NCBI GenBank assembly: GCA_964635295.1
Contig: CAZWOB010000003.1
Span: forward strand, 30,753 to 94,752
Length of the DNA stretch: 64,000 nucleotides
Reading direction: 5' to 3'
Origin: Waddlia sp964635295
GTDB lineage: Bacteria > Chlamydiota > Chlamydiia > Chlamydiales > Waddliaceae
In this document: positions 16,896-26,401 of the stretch, in pieces
Position numbering within the stretch: the first letter of the stretch is position 1
How the letters are laid out: every line of letters starts with the position of its first letter
Translations under genes and position numbers: made by a program
The notes under the pieces: generated by a model
What the model was told of the DNA's origin: nothing
Databases searched by the model: none
The model's input: only the letters and a program-made list of their open reading frames with translations

Positions 16896-17113
16896 ATTAT
16901 TATCTCCATTGTTATGGTTAGTTTTGTTTGTAATGAAAATAAACTTTAACATAACATTTTATTTTATGCAAGCAATTTAATTAATAAATTCTAAATTTTA
17001 TAAATAAATACCCTATATCTAAAAATTTAATATTACAGATAAAAATGAAAGAAAAATACTATTAAAAAATACCATTAAAATGTATTTTTTACGGAAAAGT
17101 GAAAGGAATTCAG

Positions 17114-17821
17114 ATGATCAATATCTATTGTTTACATGGATTTTTAGGTGAACCGGCTGATTGGTCTTTCTTAAGAAACGGGATTAAAGGGGTTAATTTA
17201 CATTTTATTAATCTCTATAAGGACTTTGATCCCTCTGAAGGAATAGAAGCGTTTGCCTCTCAATTCAGTTCTATGATTTCTCCGAAAGAAGACAATTATT
17301 TAATCGGGTACTCCATGGGCGGTCGATTAGCTCTGCAAACGCTGACCGATCATCCAGGCCTTTTTAAAAAAGCGGTGTTTGTTTCCACGCATCCTGGTTT
17401 AAGTCATGAAGGGGAGAGGGGTGGTCGAATTTTGAAAGATGGTGCATTGGCGATGCGTTTTTTAACAGAAGAATGGCAGATATTGATGGAAAAATGGAAT
17501 GCTCAACCAGTTTTTGCCTATAGCACCCAAATCAATAGGGATGAAAAGAAGTTTAACAGGGAAAAACTCGCAGATGCCTTGACTCATTGGGGATTAGGGC
17601 AGCAAGAAGATTTAACAGGCCCATTAAGCAAGATTTCTATTCCAACTCTTTGGATATCTGGTAAAAATGACCCTAAATTTTGTGAAATCGCTAAATCCAT
17701 AGAACTCAACCATTCCGAATCGAAGAACATTCAGATCGATCAAGCAGGACACCGCGTACCATGGGACAATCAAGATGCCTTTATTCAGCAGTTAAACGAT
17801 TTCTTTTCATTCTCTCATTAA
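17114..17821 (+). CDS. Alpha/beta-fold hydrolase, MenH/BioH-like
   Basis: 235 residues from the ATG at 17114, with GAAAGGA 6 nt upstream (a GTG at 17099 is an unlikely start). Motifs: YCLHGFLGEPADW (oxyanion loop), GYSMGGRLAL (nucleophile Ser near residue 76), WISGKNDPKF (acid), QAGHRVPWDN (catalytic His). FVSTHPGL after the nucleophile strongly recalls MenH (SHCHC synthase). Chlamydiae are thought to make menaquinone by the futalosine route, so a different ester or thioester substrate is possible. The 3' end overlaps the NagZ-like gene by 61 nt. Confidence 0.8.
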   Translation: MINIYCLHGFLGEPADWSFLRNGIKGVNLHFINLYKDFDPSEGIEAFASQFSSMISPKEDNYLIGYSMGGRLALQTLTDHPGLFKKAVFVSTHPGLSHEGERGGRILKDGALAMRFLTEEWQILMEKWNAQPVFAYSTQINRDEKKFNREKLADALTHWGLGQQEDLTGPLSKISIPTLWISGKNDPKFCEIAKSIELNHSESKNIQIDQAGHRVPWDNQDAFIQQLNDFFSFSH

Positions 17822-19305
17822 TTTTATTTCCCTCGCCGATTTTTGCGTCATTTGAACAGCAGGTGGGGCAATTATTTATTGTGGGCGCCTATTCGAATCA
17901 ATTGGACGCGTCCAAAGAAGGGCTCGATGACCATCCAACGCAATATGTTGAGGAAATGATCGAGAGATACCATGTGGGCGGCGTGTTGTTCAAAATGCGT
18001 TGGAATCCGGAGCAGTTAAAATCTCTTGCAGCCCACTATCAATCTCTCAGTCAAACCCCTTTATTTATCTGCTTAGATGCGGAGTGGGGGCTAGGACAGC
18101 GAATGGTGGAAGGAGACCGGTTCCCTAAAAACTACGCGCTTGGCCAGTTATCGAATTTGAAAGACATTTATAGAACAGGATTGGAAATTGGCAGACAGTG
18201 CCGTGCGATTGGGATCAATGTTAATTTCGCGCCTGTTGTCGATATCAATACGAACCCATTGAACCCGATTATCAATCATCGGTCTTTTGGATCAGATCCT
18301 GAGAGGGTGGCCGATTGCGGAGTTGAAATGATGAGAGGACTGCAAGAGGGAGGGGTTTTGGCATGCGCGAAACATTTTCCCGGCCACGGTGACACTATCG
18401 TCGACTCTCACACGGGGCTTCCCAAGGTCGATCACTCCTTGCGGCGATTACACGACGTGGAGCTTATCCCATTTAAACGATTGATTGATCGACGTGTCGA
18501 TATGGTGATGGGCGCGCATCTGCTGATGCCTGCTGTCGACACCTTGTACCCAACCAGCCTTTCCAACCCCGCGATCACTGGTTTATTAAAAGATGAGATG
18601 GGCTTTGAAGGATTGACGATTACCGATGACTTGATCATGGGAGCTGTCGTCAATCACTATTCTTTAGAAAGGGCGGTAGTCCTTGCGTTTCTGGCAGGGA
18701 ATGATCTTATTTTGCTTTCGAGGGATGTTGAGAAGGGGATCAAGGCGATCATGGACAGTATAGAAAAAGGAGAGATCTCACGGAAAGAGGTGATCAGGCG
18801 AGTAGAAAAAATTACAGCAGTCAAACAGCAGCTTGCCGAAAGGAAGGATCTCAAGCCTGATCCTTCTCTAATTGGAGAGCTTTACAGTGAGCTTGTACAG
18901 ATCGTGAGAGGGCCTTTTCATCAGCAACCTGTTGATGCTTTTATTCAGGTTGGAGGAAGTGGAGATTCGGAATTTTTTCTTTTTGATCTTAATGGCGCTT
19001 ATTGTTCAAAGGCACCAACGGAAAAAGAGGTTCGTTTTCATATCAATACAATGAAAGAACACGATCATGTCGCTGTGATTATTTTTGATATGCAGCCGAC
19101 GGTACGCACTGAATTTGGTGTATCAAAGGAAGAGAGGTTGTTGGTTCAACAATTGATCGAGCAGGGGAATAAGGTGACGGTGATTTTAATGGGTGATCCG
19201 CATGCAAAATCACTGTTCTCTGATGAAGCTCGAGTCATTGGCGCGTATGATGACAGCCGTGAAGCGCAGAAAGCAAGCCTAAGTATCATTCAGGAGGGGC
19301 GTTGA
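17761..19305 (+). CDS. NagZ-like beta-N-acetylhexosaminidase (GH3) with signal peptide
   Basis: 514-residue glycoside hydrolase family 3 protein. The N-terminus (residues 1-29, FLFILSLILFPSPIFA) is a signal peptide. The barrel contains KHFPGHGDT and DSHTGLP (the NagZ His loop) and ITDDLIMGAV (nucleophile Asp). A C-terminal ~150-residue domain follows. NagZ is normally cytosolic and ~340 residues; export and the extra domain suggest action on peptidoglycan-type glycans outside the membrane. It starts inside the upstream hydrolase gene; no later start codon precedes the signal peptide, so 17761 is kept. Confidence 0.88.
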   Translation: MGQSRCLYSAVKRFLFILSLILFPSPIFASFEQQVGQLFIVGAYSNQLDASKEGLDDHPTQYVEEMIERYHVGGVLFKMRWNPEQLKSLAAHYQSLSQTPLFICLDAEWGLGQRMVEGDRFPKNYALGQLSNLKDIYRTGLEIGRQCRAIGINVNFAPVVDINTNPLNPIINHRSFGSDPERVADCGVEMMRGLQEGGVLACAKHFPGHGDTIVDSHTGLPKVDHSLRRLHDVELIPFKRLIDRRVDMVMGAHLLMPAVDTLYPTSLSNPAITGLLKDEMGFEGLTITDDLIMGAVVNHYSLERAVVLAFLAGNDLILLSRDVEKGIKAIMDSIEKGEISRKEVIRRVEKITAVKQQLAERKDLKPDPSLIGELYSELVQIVRGPFHQQPVDAFIQVGGSGDSEFFLFDLNGAYCSKAPTEKEVRFHINTMKEHDHVAVIIFDMQPTVRTEFGVSKEERLLVQQLIEQGNKVTVILMGDPHAKSLFSDEARVIGAYDDSREAQKASLSIIQEGR

Positions 19306-19362
19306 ATAATTCGTTATTTAAGGTGAAGACAGCGTAGGAAGCGAAGATATTCTGAAGTCAGA

Positions 19363-19454
19363 CTTTGTGTCTTTGATCCTTTGTGTTTCATATTATCTAT
19401 AGTGTCTAGAGACAAAGTGAAATTGTAAAAACACAAAGGATCAAAGACACAAAG
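19363..19454. repeat. 26-bp perfect inverted repeat with 40-nt spacer
   Basis: The left arm 19363-19388 (ctttgtgtctttgatccttt and 6 more bases) is the exact reverse complement of 19429-19454. It sits alone in the 244-bp gap between the convergent nagZ-like and lpxD genes. The text resembles a degenerate 'ctttgtgtctttg' intergenic repeat seen in many bacteria. It could act as a terminator for either side, but there is no clear U-tract. Confidence 0.9.
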
Positions 19455-19509
19455 ATTTTACATCATGTTAAATCGTCTGATGTAAGATCTGAGAGGTGAT
19501 TAACCTGCT

Positions 19510-19543
19510 TGTAGTTTTAGAAATTGCAATGCTTAAAACTACA
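19510..19543 (-). terminator. Possible lpxD terminator hairpin
   Basis: TGTAGTTTTA (19510-19519) pairs with TAAAACTACA (19534-19543), a 10-bp stem with a 14-nt loop, 6 bp past the lpxD stop on the minus strand. AT-rich with no long U-run, so termination strength is uncertain. Confidence 0.5.
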
Positions 19544-19549
19544 GGAAGA

Positions 19550-20593
19550 TCAGTTTAGCTTTTTCTTCAGCTCTTTGATCTGAGTGATATATTTATCGAG
19601 GTTGCGGATGTGAACGTTCGTCCGATTGTGCTGGTCAAGGGGCTGCACAGGGATTCCACCGTATCTTCCCGTCGGAAGGGATTTAGCGACCCCGCTTTTT
19701 GCTGTGATGATCACTCCGTCATCGAGTTTGATATGCCCATCGATGCCGCATTGGCCTGCGATCACGACATGACTTCCTGTTTGGCTGGATCCGGCGATGG
19801 CCGATTGACCACAGACGATATTGTGCCGGCCGATCTTGACGTTATGCCCGATCACAACGAGATTGTCGATTTTTGTGCCTTTGGCGATCACGGTGCTGGT
19901 AAACCTGGCGCGGTCCACAGTGGTATTTGCCCCGATCTCAACATCGTCTTCAATCACGACATTGCCGATATGCGCAAGACGCTCATGGACGCCCTGATCA
20001 TTTGTCGTGTAGCCAAACCCGCAGGAACCGATCACAACACCTCCCTGCAATACGACACGATTTCCAATGACGCAGGACTCTCTGATCACGACATTGGGAT
20101 GGATGCGGCAATGGTTGCCAATGGTTGTCTGCGGACCAATGAATGTTCCTGCACCAATATAGCAATGATTGCCGATAACCGCCTCTTCATCAATGACAGC
20201 GTTCGGGCCGATGATTGTTTCAGGACCGATCTGAGCTGTCGGGTGGATGACTGCTGAGGGGTGTATTTGATCAAAGCCCGTTTGTTTGACCTTTCCCCTA
20301 AATGCTTCGATCGTTGTTTGAAAAGCACGGGAGGGGTCTTCGTGGACGAGATAGTTTTTGCCTGATTCCCTTGCTACATGAGGAGCGACAAAGACCACGC
20401 CCGCACGAGAGGTTTTCATCATCCCCTTGTAACGGGTGTTCGTATATTTAGGATTAGACAGGAAAGAGACTTCATGCGGCCCGGCATTCTCAAGATCTGC
20501 AAAGCCTGTGACAATCTGTTCGGCATTGCCGATCAGATCGGCCCCAGTTAACTTGGACAGTTCCGCTAATGTGAAGGACTCTTTCCCTGCCAT
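19550..20593 (-). CDS. lpxD: UDP-3-O-(3-hydroxyacyl)glucosamine N-acyltransferase LpxD
   Basis: 347 residues from the ATG at 20593 (AAGGAGA 5 nt upstream; a longer upstream frame lacks a site). The N-terminal uridine-binding domain (SFTLAELSKLTGADLIG; PKYTNTRY) is followed by a long left-handed beta-helix of hexapeptide repeats (IHPTAQIGPETIIGPNAVID and so on, about 105-310). The catalytic His lies in VIGHNVKIGRHN, and the C-terminal helix ends in KELKKKLN. It adds the second acyl chain in lipid A synthesis. Third gene of bamA-skp-lpxD. Confidence 0.96.
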   Translation of the reverse strand: MAGKESFTLAELSKLTGADLIGNAEQIVTGFADLENAGPHEVSFLSNPKYTNTRYKGMMKTSRAGVVFVAPHVARESGKNYLVHEDPSRAFQTTIEAFRGKVKQTGFDQIHPSAVIHPTAQIGPETIIGPNAVIDEEAVIGNHCYIGAGTFIGPQTTIGNHCRIHPNVVIRESCVIGNRVVLQGGVVIGSCGFGYTTNDQGVHERLAHIGNVVIEDDVEIGANTTVDRARFTSTVIAKGTKIDNLVVIGHNVKIGRHNIVCGQSAIAGSSQTGSHVVIAGQCGIDGHIKLDDGVIITAKSGVAKSLPTGRYGGIPVQPLDQHNRTNVHIRNLDKYITQIKELKKKLN

Positions 20594-20603
20594 CGTTTTC
20601 TCC

Positions 20604-21152
20604 TTACGACTTTTTCGCTTCTTTTTCGTACATTTTGTCCATCTCTTTGATGATGTCCTGCGACACATCCAAAGAAGCGGAATGGAAAAAGGTGCTCTCA
20701 TCGTTAACGATCAGGTCAAGACCTTTCTGTTTCGCAACGATTTCAGCCGCTTCGTTCACTTTTTCTGTAATCCCTTGAATGATCTTGAAGTTCGTCTGCT
20801 GAAGAATTTGCATGTACTGCTGTTGATGCTGCTGCAACTCTCCATTCAACGTGCGGAATTTGTGCTTGAGCTCCGCTTCCGCTTCATTTGAAAGGCTGTC
20901 CAGATAGTCAGGATCGTTGAACTTGTTTGAGATCTCAGTCAACGCTTTCTCTTTCTCTTCGAGAACGCTTTCCATTTGTTTTTTCAGATCGTCAAAGTTC
21001 TTTTGCTCCTGGACGCCGAATTTTGATTTTTCAACGCATGTGCGGAAGGTGACAGTGCCCATCTTTGCAGCAGCTGCTTCCAGTTGCGGCGTGGATGCGC
21101 AAAAAAGAAGCGCTGCCAGTCCGCTAATGATAATTTTCGTTAGTGATTTCAT
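20604..21152 (-). CDS. skp: OmpH/Skp periplasmic chaperone
   Basis: 182 residues. Signal peptide (1-26, LAALLFCASTPQLEA), then a short beta strand (KMGTVTFRTCVEKSKFG) typical of Skp, a long charged coiled coil (about 50-140) and a C-terminal IVAKQKGLDLIVNDE strand. Skp holds unfolded outer-membrane proteins in the periplasm and delivers them to BamA, encoded immediately upstream. AGGAG is 8 nt before the ATG. Gap to lpxD is 10 bp. Confidence 0.93.
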   Translation of the reverse strand: MKSLTKIIISGLAALLFCASTPQLEAAAAKMGTVTFRTCVEKSKFGVQEQKNFDDLKKQMESVLEEKEKALTEISNKFNDPDYLDSLSNEAEAELKHKFRTLNGELQQHQQQYMQILQQTNFKIIQGITEKVNEAAEIVAKQKGLDLIVNDESTFFHSASLDVSQDIIKEMDKMYEKEAKKS

Positions 21153-21174
21153 AGGATAACTCCTTGATTATTGT

Positions 21175-23628
21175 TTAAAACTTTCCACCTACTGTGATGA
21201 AGAACCGTTTGATCTGGCTGTCGTCTTTTGGGTTGATCGGCCAGCCATAGCCGACCATCAATGGAGGAGACCCGTTTCCGAATACCTGCAGCCTCGCGCC
21301 TAACCCGTAGGACGAATAAAAACGACCGAAATTCCATCTTCTGGATGAAAGCGCGCCGGTGTCAAAGAAGACAAAAGCATCGCCGCATCCCATAATAGGT
21401 CTGCTCAATTCCAGCGAGAACAGTTGCATCGAGATCCCTCCCTTCGGATCATCATAGTCGGGCTCTGTTTTTCCTGTATTGACGTCCACCTCTTCATAAA
21501 CCGGTCCTAGTCGATAGGCGTGGTATCCTCTGACGAGGTTGTCGCCACCGAGAAAAAAGCGTTCGTCAAGAGGCAAAGTGTCTACGCTTTGTCCACGCAT
21601 CGGCTGGATAAACCGCAGGTCTCCCCGCGCTTTAAAGATCAGCTTGTTCCATAAATTGTAGTACCAGGAATTGAGATAGGCAAACGAGAGAAAATGCGCG
21701 TCACCGCCCAGGCCGACCACTTCAAACTGTGCTGTCGATCTGAGGCCGCGCGTCGGGCATATCGGGTGGTTCGTCGTATTATATTGCCAAGTGTAGCCAA
21801 GGGCTGAGATCATTCCGTCGCTGTCTTCTGCATCTATAATGGATTGCTTTGTCGGAATTTTGCAATCTTTATCGTGGATCTTGCGACCTTCGCTGTCGAT
21901 ATCGCAGTCGCATGTCAGGTCATCATCGACATCGACATAGGTGTAGCGGATTCTGTAATGAGACCCGATACGCATAAACGCATTGCATTCGTAGGTTGCG
22001 TGCAGGGCTAATCCAACGGCCTTAATGCAGTAATCGTCGGAAATATAAGACTTCGTACTTCTGTCGATATCGAATCCAACGCTCCACGGGGTGTCCATAA
22101 AGTAAGGTTTTGTCCATGAGATGGCATACCTGGAGCTTTTCGCGCCGAAAGATAAGGAAAGGCTCGCGAATTCCCCGCCGCCTCTGAGTCCGCACAAACC
22201 ATTTTCTGAAAAGCAGCGCAATCCCTCAATGTTGAAATTGCATTCAGTGATCGAAATCGATGCAAACACATCCTCTGCCGTACTGAATCCAAGGGAAGCT
22301 CCAATATTTCCTGTACTGCCTTCTTCCACTTCGATGTGGACATCGCGGTAACAGCCGGGCAGGACGCTGTCTTCAGACGACTTGACGGCATAGACATTGA
22401 CGTTGTCGAAGTAGCCGATGTTGCACAGTCTAAGCTCGGTAATTTTCAGTTTTTCAAGGTTGAACACTTCTCCGGGGACAAGAAGGGTTTCGTGAAGGAT
22501 CACTTTAGTTCTCGTACACTTGTTGCCGATCACTTTGATCATTCCAACCCTGTACTGATCTCCCTCTTCAACGATCATTTTGACCTTGTATGAGCAGCCG
22601 TCATCGTCCAGCTTCGGAATATAGTTGACAAAAGCGTCGATGTAACCGTTTCTTCCGTAATAGTTCGTGATCACCTGTACGCTGTCGATCAACTTCTCCG
22701 GGGAATAGGGGGTTCCTTTCTTGATCGGAATACAGTCCATCAGCTCTGCATCGCTATAAAGCTTATTTCCTTCGATTTCGATCTCGTCGAAATAGTAGAG
22801 GTTCCCCTTATCAACAGTGATCGAGATGATGATCCGGTCGTCCTGTTTCGCTTCGATCACCTCAAGATCGACTTTAGCGTCCGCGTAGCCGAGGTTCTGA
22901 ATATAGTTCAGGATCTGGAACTTGTCGTGGAGGATCATGTCATCGTTATAAATGCCGGTCCCCATCAGCCAACTGAGGAAGAAGTTGTACTTTTTGGTCA
23001 CCATCATATTGAGGATGCATTTTTGTTCATCGTCGGTGAAATTGTGAAAAACGATGTCTTTGATCTTTCCTGCGCGCCCTTCTTTGATACAGATATTGAT
23101 CACTACTGTATTGGCTTCGTCGTCATGCTCGACGGTATAATCCAGCTCGGCCTCGAAAAACCCTTTCTTTACGTAGTAGGCTTTGACGTTGTGGAATCCC
23201 TCATTGAACTTTTGCCTGTCGTAGATGGAACCGTCTGAAATACCCAGCTCGCTTTGCAGCTTGTTTGTTCTGATCCGTGAATTTCCTTCCCAGCGGATCC
23301 TTTGGATCACAGGGTTCGGCCAGATATTCAGCCTGATATGGATTTTCCCATCATGAATTTCGACAATGGGCTCGATACGGTCATAGTCCTGGACCAGCAT
23401 TTTCAGGTCGGCATCGAATGCCGCTTGAGAAAACGATTCGCCTTGCTTGGTTTTCATCCGGTTGCGGATCGTCGTGATCAGCTGCTCTTTGGAATCGTTT
23501 GTCTTACCCGAAATGTTGACCTCGATCCATCCGACGCGCATCTCTTCGAATTGCGGAGCGCGCGCGCTTAGTGTGGAGGAGAATAGTGTGAGGATAAATA
23601 AGACGCTGAGACTGACTAATTTGTACAT
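21175..23628 (-). CDS. bamA: Outer-membrane assembly factor BamA (Omp85)
   Basis: 817 residues from the ATG at 23628; a TTG 30 nt further up is less likely. Signal peptide (1-24), five POTRA domains (about 30-440; e.g. RIRWEGNSRIRTNKL, FDEIEIEGNKLYSDAEL, GMIKVIGNKCTRTKVILHE) and a C-terminal beta-barrel. The barrel carries the conserved loop LPLDERFFLGGDNLVRGYHAY, here quoted in part, and ends in a terminal phenylalanine (VGGKF). It inserts outer-membrane proteins. The rather high Cys content in the barrel fits the disulfide-linked chlamydial envelope. Confidence 0.96.
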   Translation of the reverse strand: MYKLVSLSVLFILTLFSSTLSARAPQFEEMRVGWIEVNISGKTNDSKEQLITTIRNRMKTKQGESFSQAAFDADLKMLVQDYDRIEPIVEIHDGKIHIRLNIWPNPVIQRIRWEGNSRIRTNKLQSELGISDGSIYDRQKFNEGFHNVKAYYVKKGFFEAELDYTVEHDDEANTVVINICIKEGRAGKIKDIVFHNFTDDEQKCILNMMVTKKYNFFLSWLMGTGIYNDDMILHDKFQILNYIQNLGYADAKVDLEVIEAKQDDRIIISITVDKGNLYYFDEIEIEGNKLYSDAELMDCIPIKKGTPYSPEKLIDSVQVITNYYGRNGYIDAFVNYIPKLDDDGCSYKVKMIVEEGDQYRVGMIKVIGNKCTRTKVILHETLLVPGEVFNLEKLKITELRLCNIGYFDNVNVYAVKSSEDSVLPGCYRDVHIEVEEGSTGNIGASLGFSTAEDVFASISITECNFNIEGLRCFSENGLCGLRGGGEFASLSLSFGAKSSRYAISWTKPYFMDTPWSVGFDIDRSTKSYISDDYCIKAVGLALHATYECNAFMRIGSHYRIRYTYVDVDDDLTCDCDIDSEGRKIHDKDCKIPTKQSIIDAEDSDGMISALGYTWQYNTTNHPICPTRGLRSTAQFEVVGLGGDAHFLSFAYLNSWYYNLWNKLIFKARGDLRFIQPMRGQSVDTLPLDERFFLGGDNLVRGYHAYRLGPVYEEVDVNTGKTEPDYDDPKGGISMQLFSLELSRPIMGCGDAFVFFDTGALSSRRWNFGRFYSSYGLGARLQVFGNGSPPLMVGYGWPINPKDDSQIKRFFITVGGKF

Positions 23629-23764
23629 ATCAATAATATTCCCAATTACTATGTCCAAAGCTGGCGCTGTTCTCTAAACCCCAGATTGAAGCATTTCATG
23701 ATAGGTTGATGAAACAAAACACGCAAGTGAAATGTCGTAGGCAAATAATCTGCTCCCGGATACA

Positions 23765-24370
23765 ATGTCGCTAATGAATTACCCAAAGCATCTCTTACAA
23801 CTCATCGAAGCCTTAAAGCAGTTGCCGGGCGTTGGAAACAAAACCGCTGAAAGGTACGCCTTTCATATGATGGAATGGGATTCCAGACGCCTGGAAAAGA
23901 CGGCAGAGCTGATCAGTGAAATCCCCGATAAACTGAAACAGTGCGGTAATTGCGGCTGCTTAGTTGATGATGAACGCTGCGCTTTTTGCAACTCTGCGCG
24001 TAAAGAACGAGGGATAATGTGTGTGATCGCATCGGCTAAAGATGTTTTCGCGATTGAGCAGACCCATCAGTTCCAGGGTGTCTATCAGGTATTGGGCTCG
24101 TTGATCTCTCCATTGGAGGGAAAAGGCCCTGACCTCCTTCCAATGGATAAAATGAAGGAAAGGATAAGGGCTTTATCGATCAATGAGGTAGTGATCGCCC
24201 TTGATTCAACCTTGGAAGGGGATGCAACCTCTCTTTATCTAAAACGAGAACTTGAGCCTCTTCAGGTCGAGATTTCCCGGCTGGCTTTGGGGCTGCCAAT
24301 GGGAAGTTCGCTTGATTATGTCGATGGAGGGACCTTGGCTCGAGCTTTTTCCGGCAGAGCAGCTTTTTAA
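23765..24370 (+). CDS. recR: Recombination mediator RecR
   Basis: 201 residues. Helix-hairpin-helix LKQLPGVGNKTAERYAFHM, a four-cysteine zinc finger (CGNCGCLVDDERCAFC, residues about 58-73), a Toprim domain (IMCVIASAKDVFAIE, VYQVLGS) and the C-terminal ALGLPMGSSLDYVDGGTL motif. RecR works with RecO/RecF to load RecA at gaps. It is divergent from bamA; start at 23765, or 9 nt further at a second ATG. Confidence 0.96.
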   Translation: MSLMNYPKHLLQLIEALKQLPGVGNKTAERYAFHMMEWDSRRLEKTAELISEIPDKLKQCGNCGCLVDDERCAFCNSARKERGIMCVIASAKDVFAIEQTHQFQGVYQVLGSLISPLEGKGPDLLPMDKMKERIRALSINEVVIALDSTLEGDATSLYLKRELEPLQVEISRLALGLPMGSSLDYVDGGTLARAFSGRAAF

Positions 24371-24458
24371 TCATAAGCAAGCTTTTCGGTTTCCTATTTT
24401 TTTCTAATATGTTAAAATTTATGTCCTTATTAATAACGAAAAACTTAAACGGAAAACG

Positions 24459-25454
24459 ATGCCAAAAGCACGCATCACAGGGATTGGGTCCTATCAACCT
24501 GAAAAGGTTCTTTCCAATGCCGACTTAGAAAAATTAGTTGATACTTCAGACGAGTGGATCTCGAGCCGGACCGGGATGAAGGAAAGGCGAATTGCCGCTC
24601 CGGAAGAAGCTTCATCCGATATGGGGGCAAAAGCAGCAGAAAAAGCGCTGGCCTCAGCCGCTATTCCACCGAGCGAAATAGACCTTGTCCTGGTTGCGAC
24701 ATCGACCCCTGACCATTTAATGCCCAGCACAGCGGCTATCATACAATCTTCTATAGGTGCTGATCGTGCTGCCGCGTTCGACATTTTGGCCGCTTGCACA
24801 GGTTTCCTATATGGTCTTTCTACAGCAAAAGCGTATGTTGAATCGGGAATGTACCGCAATGTCCTGCTTGTTGCCAGCGAGAAGATCTCTTCCTATATTG
24901 ATTATCAGGACCGGACAACCTGCGTGCTTTTCGGAGATGGTGCATCAGCTGCGGTAATCAGCTGCGAAGGGGAGGGGTATTCCATCGACAGTGTTTGCCT
25001 CGGTGCAGACGGTTCATTGGCAGACTTGATCATCATTCCGGGGGGCGGTTCTCGACTTCCGCTGAATGAAAAAGCCTTAAGCGAAAGACAGCAGTATTTT
25101 AAAATGTCCGGAAAAGAAGTTTTTAAGCACGCAGTGAGAAGAATGTCGGCAGCGGCTTTTGAATGTTTGGAAAAGGCCGGCCTGGAAGAGGAGCAGATTT
25201 CCTGGCTTGTCCCTCATCAGGCAAACGAAAGAATTATCGATGCATTGGCGAAGAAGTTTCAGATCCCTCTTGAAAAAGTCGGAAAGACTGTTCACAAGTA
25301 TGGGAACACCTCGGCCCCAAGCGTTGCGATGACGTTGGACGAGTTGATCACTGAGAACGATATCCAGTTTGGCGAACACCTATTACTTGTGGCATTCGGG
25401 TCTGGTTTGACCTGGGGGGCTTCCGTGATTACAAAACAACAAGGTGACAGATGA
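24459..25454 (+). CDS. fabH: 3-oxoacyl-ACP synthase III FabH
   Basis: 331 residues. Catalytic Cys in DILAACTGFLYGL (near residue 112), His in WLVPHQANERI and Asn in YGNTSAPSVAMTL complete the thiolase-fold triad. DEWISSRTGMKERR is the family N-terminal loop. FabH condenses acetyl-CoA with malonyl-ACP to start fatty-acid synthesis. First gene of fabH-fabD-fabG-acpP; its stop overlaps fabD by 4 nt. Confidence 0.97.
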   Translation: MPKARITGIGSYQPEKVLSNADLEKLVDTSDEWISSRTGMKERRIAAPEEASSDMGAKAAEKALASAAIPPSEIDLVLVATSTPDHLMPSTAAIIQSSIGADRAAAFDILAACTGFLYGLSTAKAYVESGMYRNVLLVASEKISSYIDYQDRTTCVLFGDGASAAVISCEGEGYSIDSVCLGADGSLADLIIIPGGGSRLPLNEKALSERQQYFKMSGKEVFKHAVRRMSAAAFECLEKAGLEEEQISWLVPHQANERIIDALAKKFQIPLEKVGKTVHKYGNTSAPSVAMTLDELITENDIQFGEHLLLVAFGSGLTWGASVITKQQGDR

Positions 25455-26401
25455 AAAAGATCGCATTTCTCTTTCCCGGCCAAGGAGCCCAATATCCCGG
25501 TATGGGAAAGGACTTTTATGAAAGTTATCCAATAGCAAGAGCGACATTTGAAGAAGCGAATGACCGACTAGGCAGAGATCTGACTTCGGTTATCCTTAAT
25601 GGTCCTGTGGAGGTTCTGACTGAAACGCGCAACAGTCAAACCGGAATCTATGTCGTCAGCATTGCCATATTGCGAGTGCTTTCCGATCTTTTTCCAGAGC
25701 TTGCCCCTTTGATTTGCGCAGGTTTAAGCTTGGGGGAGTACACAGCGGCGACGGCAGCCGGTTATCTGTCATTTTCAGATGGGCTTCCTCTGGTTCAAAA
25801 CCGCGGTCAATTCATGAACGATGCTTGTGAAGCAACAGATGGAACGATGGCAGTCGTTCTAGGGCTTTCTCCTGAACAGGTGGAAGAGATTGTTCAAGCA
25901 GTTGCGATGCCAAACGATTTATGGGCGGCGAACTTCAATTGTCCCGGACAAGTTGTGGTTTCTGGAACGAAGAAGGGGATTGAAGCGGCAACGATTGCTG
26001 CAAAAGAGCGAGGCGCAAAACGGGTGCTTCCTCTACAAGTGCACGGGGCTTTCCATAGCGGGTTGATGCTTGAGGCGCAAGAACGCCTGGCTGAGCATGT
26101 TGAGCAAGCAGCTCTTGGTGAGCCAAAAGCTAAGTTGGTCATGAATGTGACCGGAGGCTTTGTACATCATGAAGATCAGGTGCGTGAAATGCTCATTCGC
26201 CAGGTGACAAGCCCAGTTCGCTGGCAGCAAGGAATTGAAGCGATTGAAAACGAAGGAACCGAGCTCTACCTTGAAATGGGCCCGGGTAAGACGTTGGCAG
26301 GATTTAATAAAAGGATTGGCGTTCAGGCGCCGACAGTAAGCATAGAAAAAATTGAAGATATCAAACAGTTGGAAGAGGCGTTGACATGCAGCAACTACTA
26401 A
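25451..26401 (+). CDS. fabD: Malonyl-CoA:ACP transacylase FabD
   Basis: 316 residues. FLFPGQGAQYPGMGKDF at the N-terminus, GLSLGEYTA with the nucleophile Ser near residue 98, and QVHGAFHSGLM with the catalytic His. It loads malonate onto ACP. Overlaps fabH (ATGA) and, by 16 nt, fabG; AAGGTG precedes the ATG. Confidence 0.97.
   Translation: MKKIAFLFPGQGAQYPGMGKDFYESYPIARATFEEANDRLGRDLTSVILNGPVEVLTETRNSQTGIYVVSIAILRVLSDLFPELAPLICAGLSLGEYTAATAAGYLSFSDGLPLVQNRGQFMNDACEATDGTMAVVLGLSPEQVEEIVQAVAMPNDLWAANFNCPGQVVVSGTKKGIEAATIAAKERGAKRVLPLQVHGAFHSGLMLEAQERLAEHVEQAALGEPKAKLVMNVTGGFVHHEDQVREMLIRQVTSPVRWQQGIEAIENEGTELYLEMGPGKTLAGFNKRIGVQAPTVSIEKIEDIKQLEEALTCSNY

Noticed and set aside
19318..19460. Inverted repeat as the end of an insertion sequence
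   Set aside because: No transposase frame lies in or next to it and there is no target duplication; kept only as a repeat.
19610..20257. 215-codon frame opposite lpxD
   Set aside because: It is the antisense shadow of the regular hexapeptide-repeat codons of lpxD and has no ribosome site.
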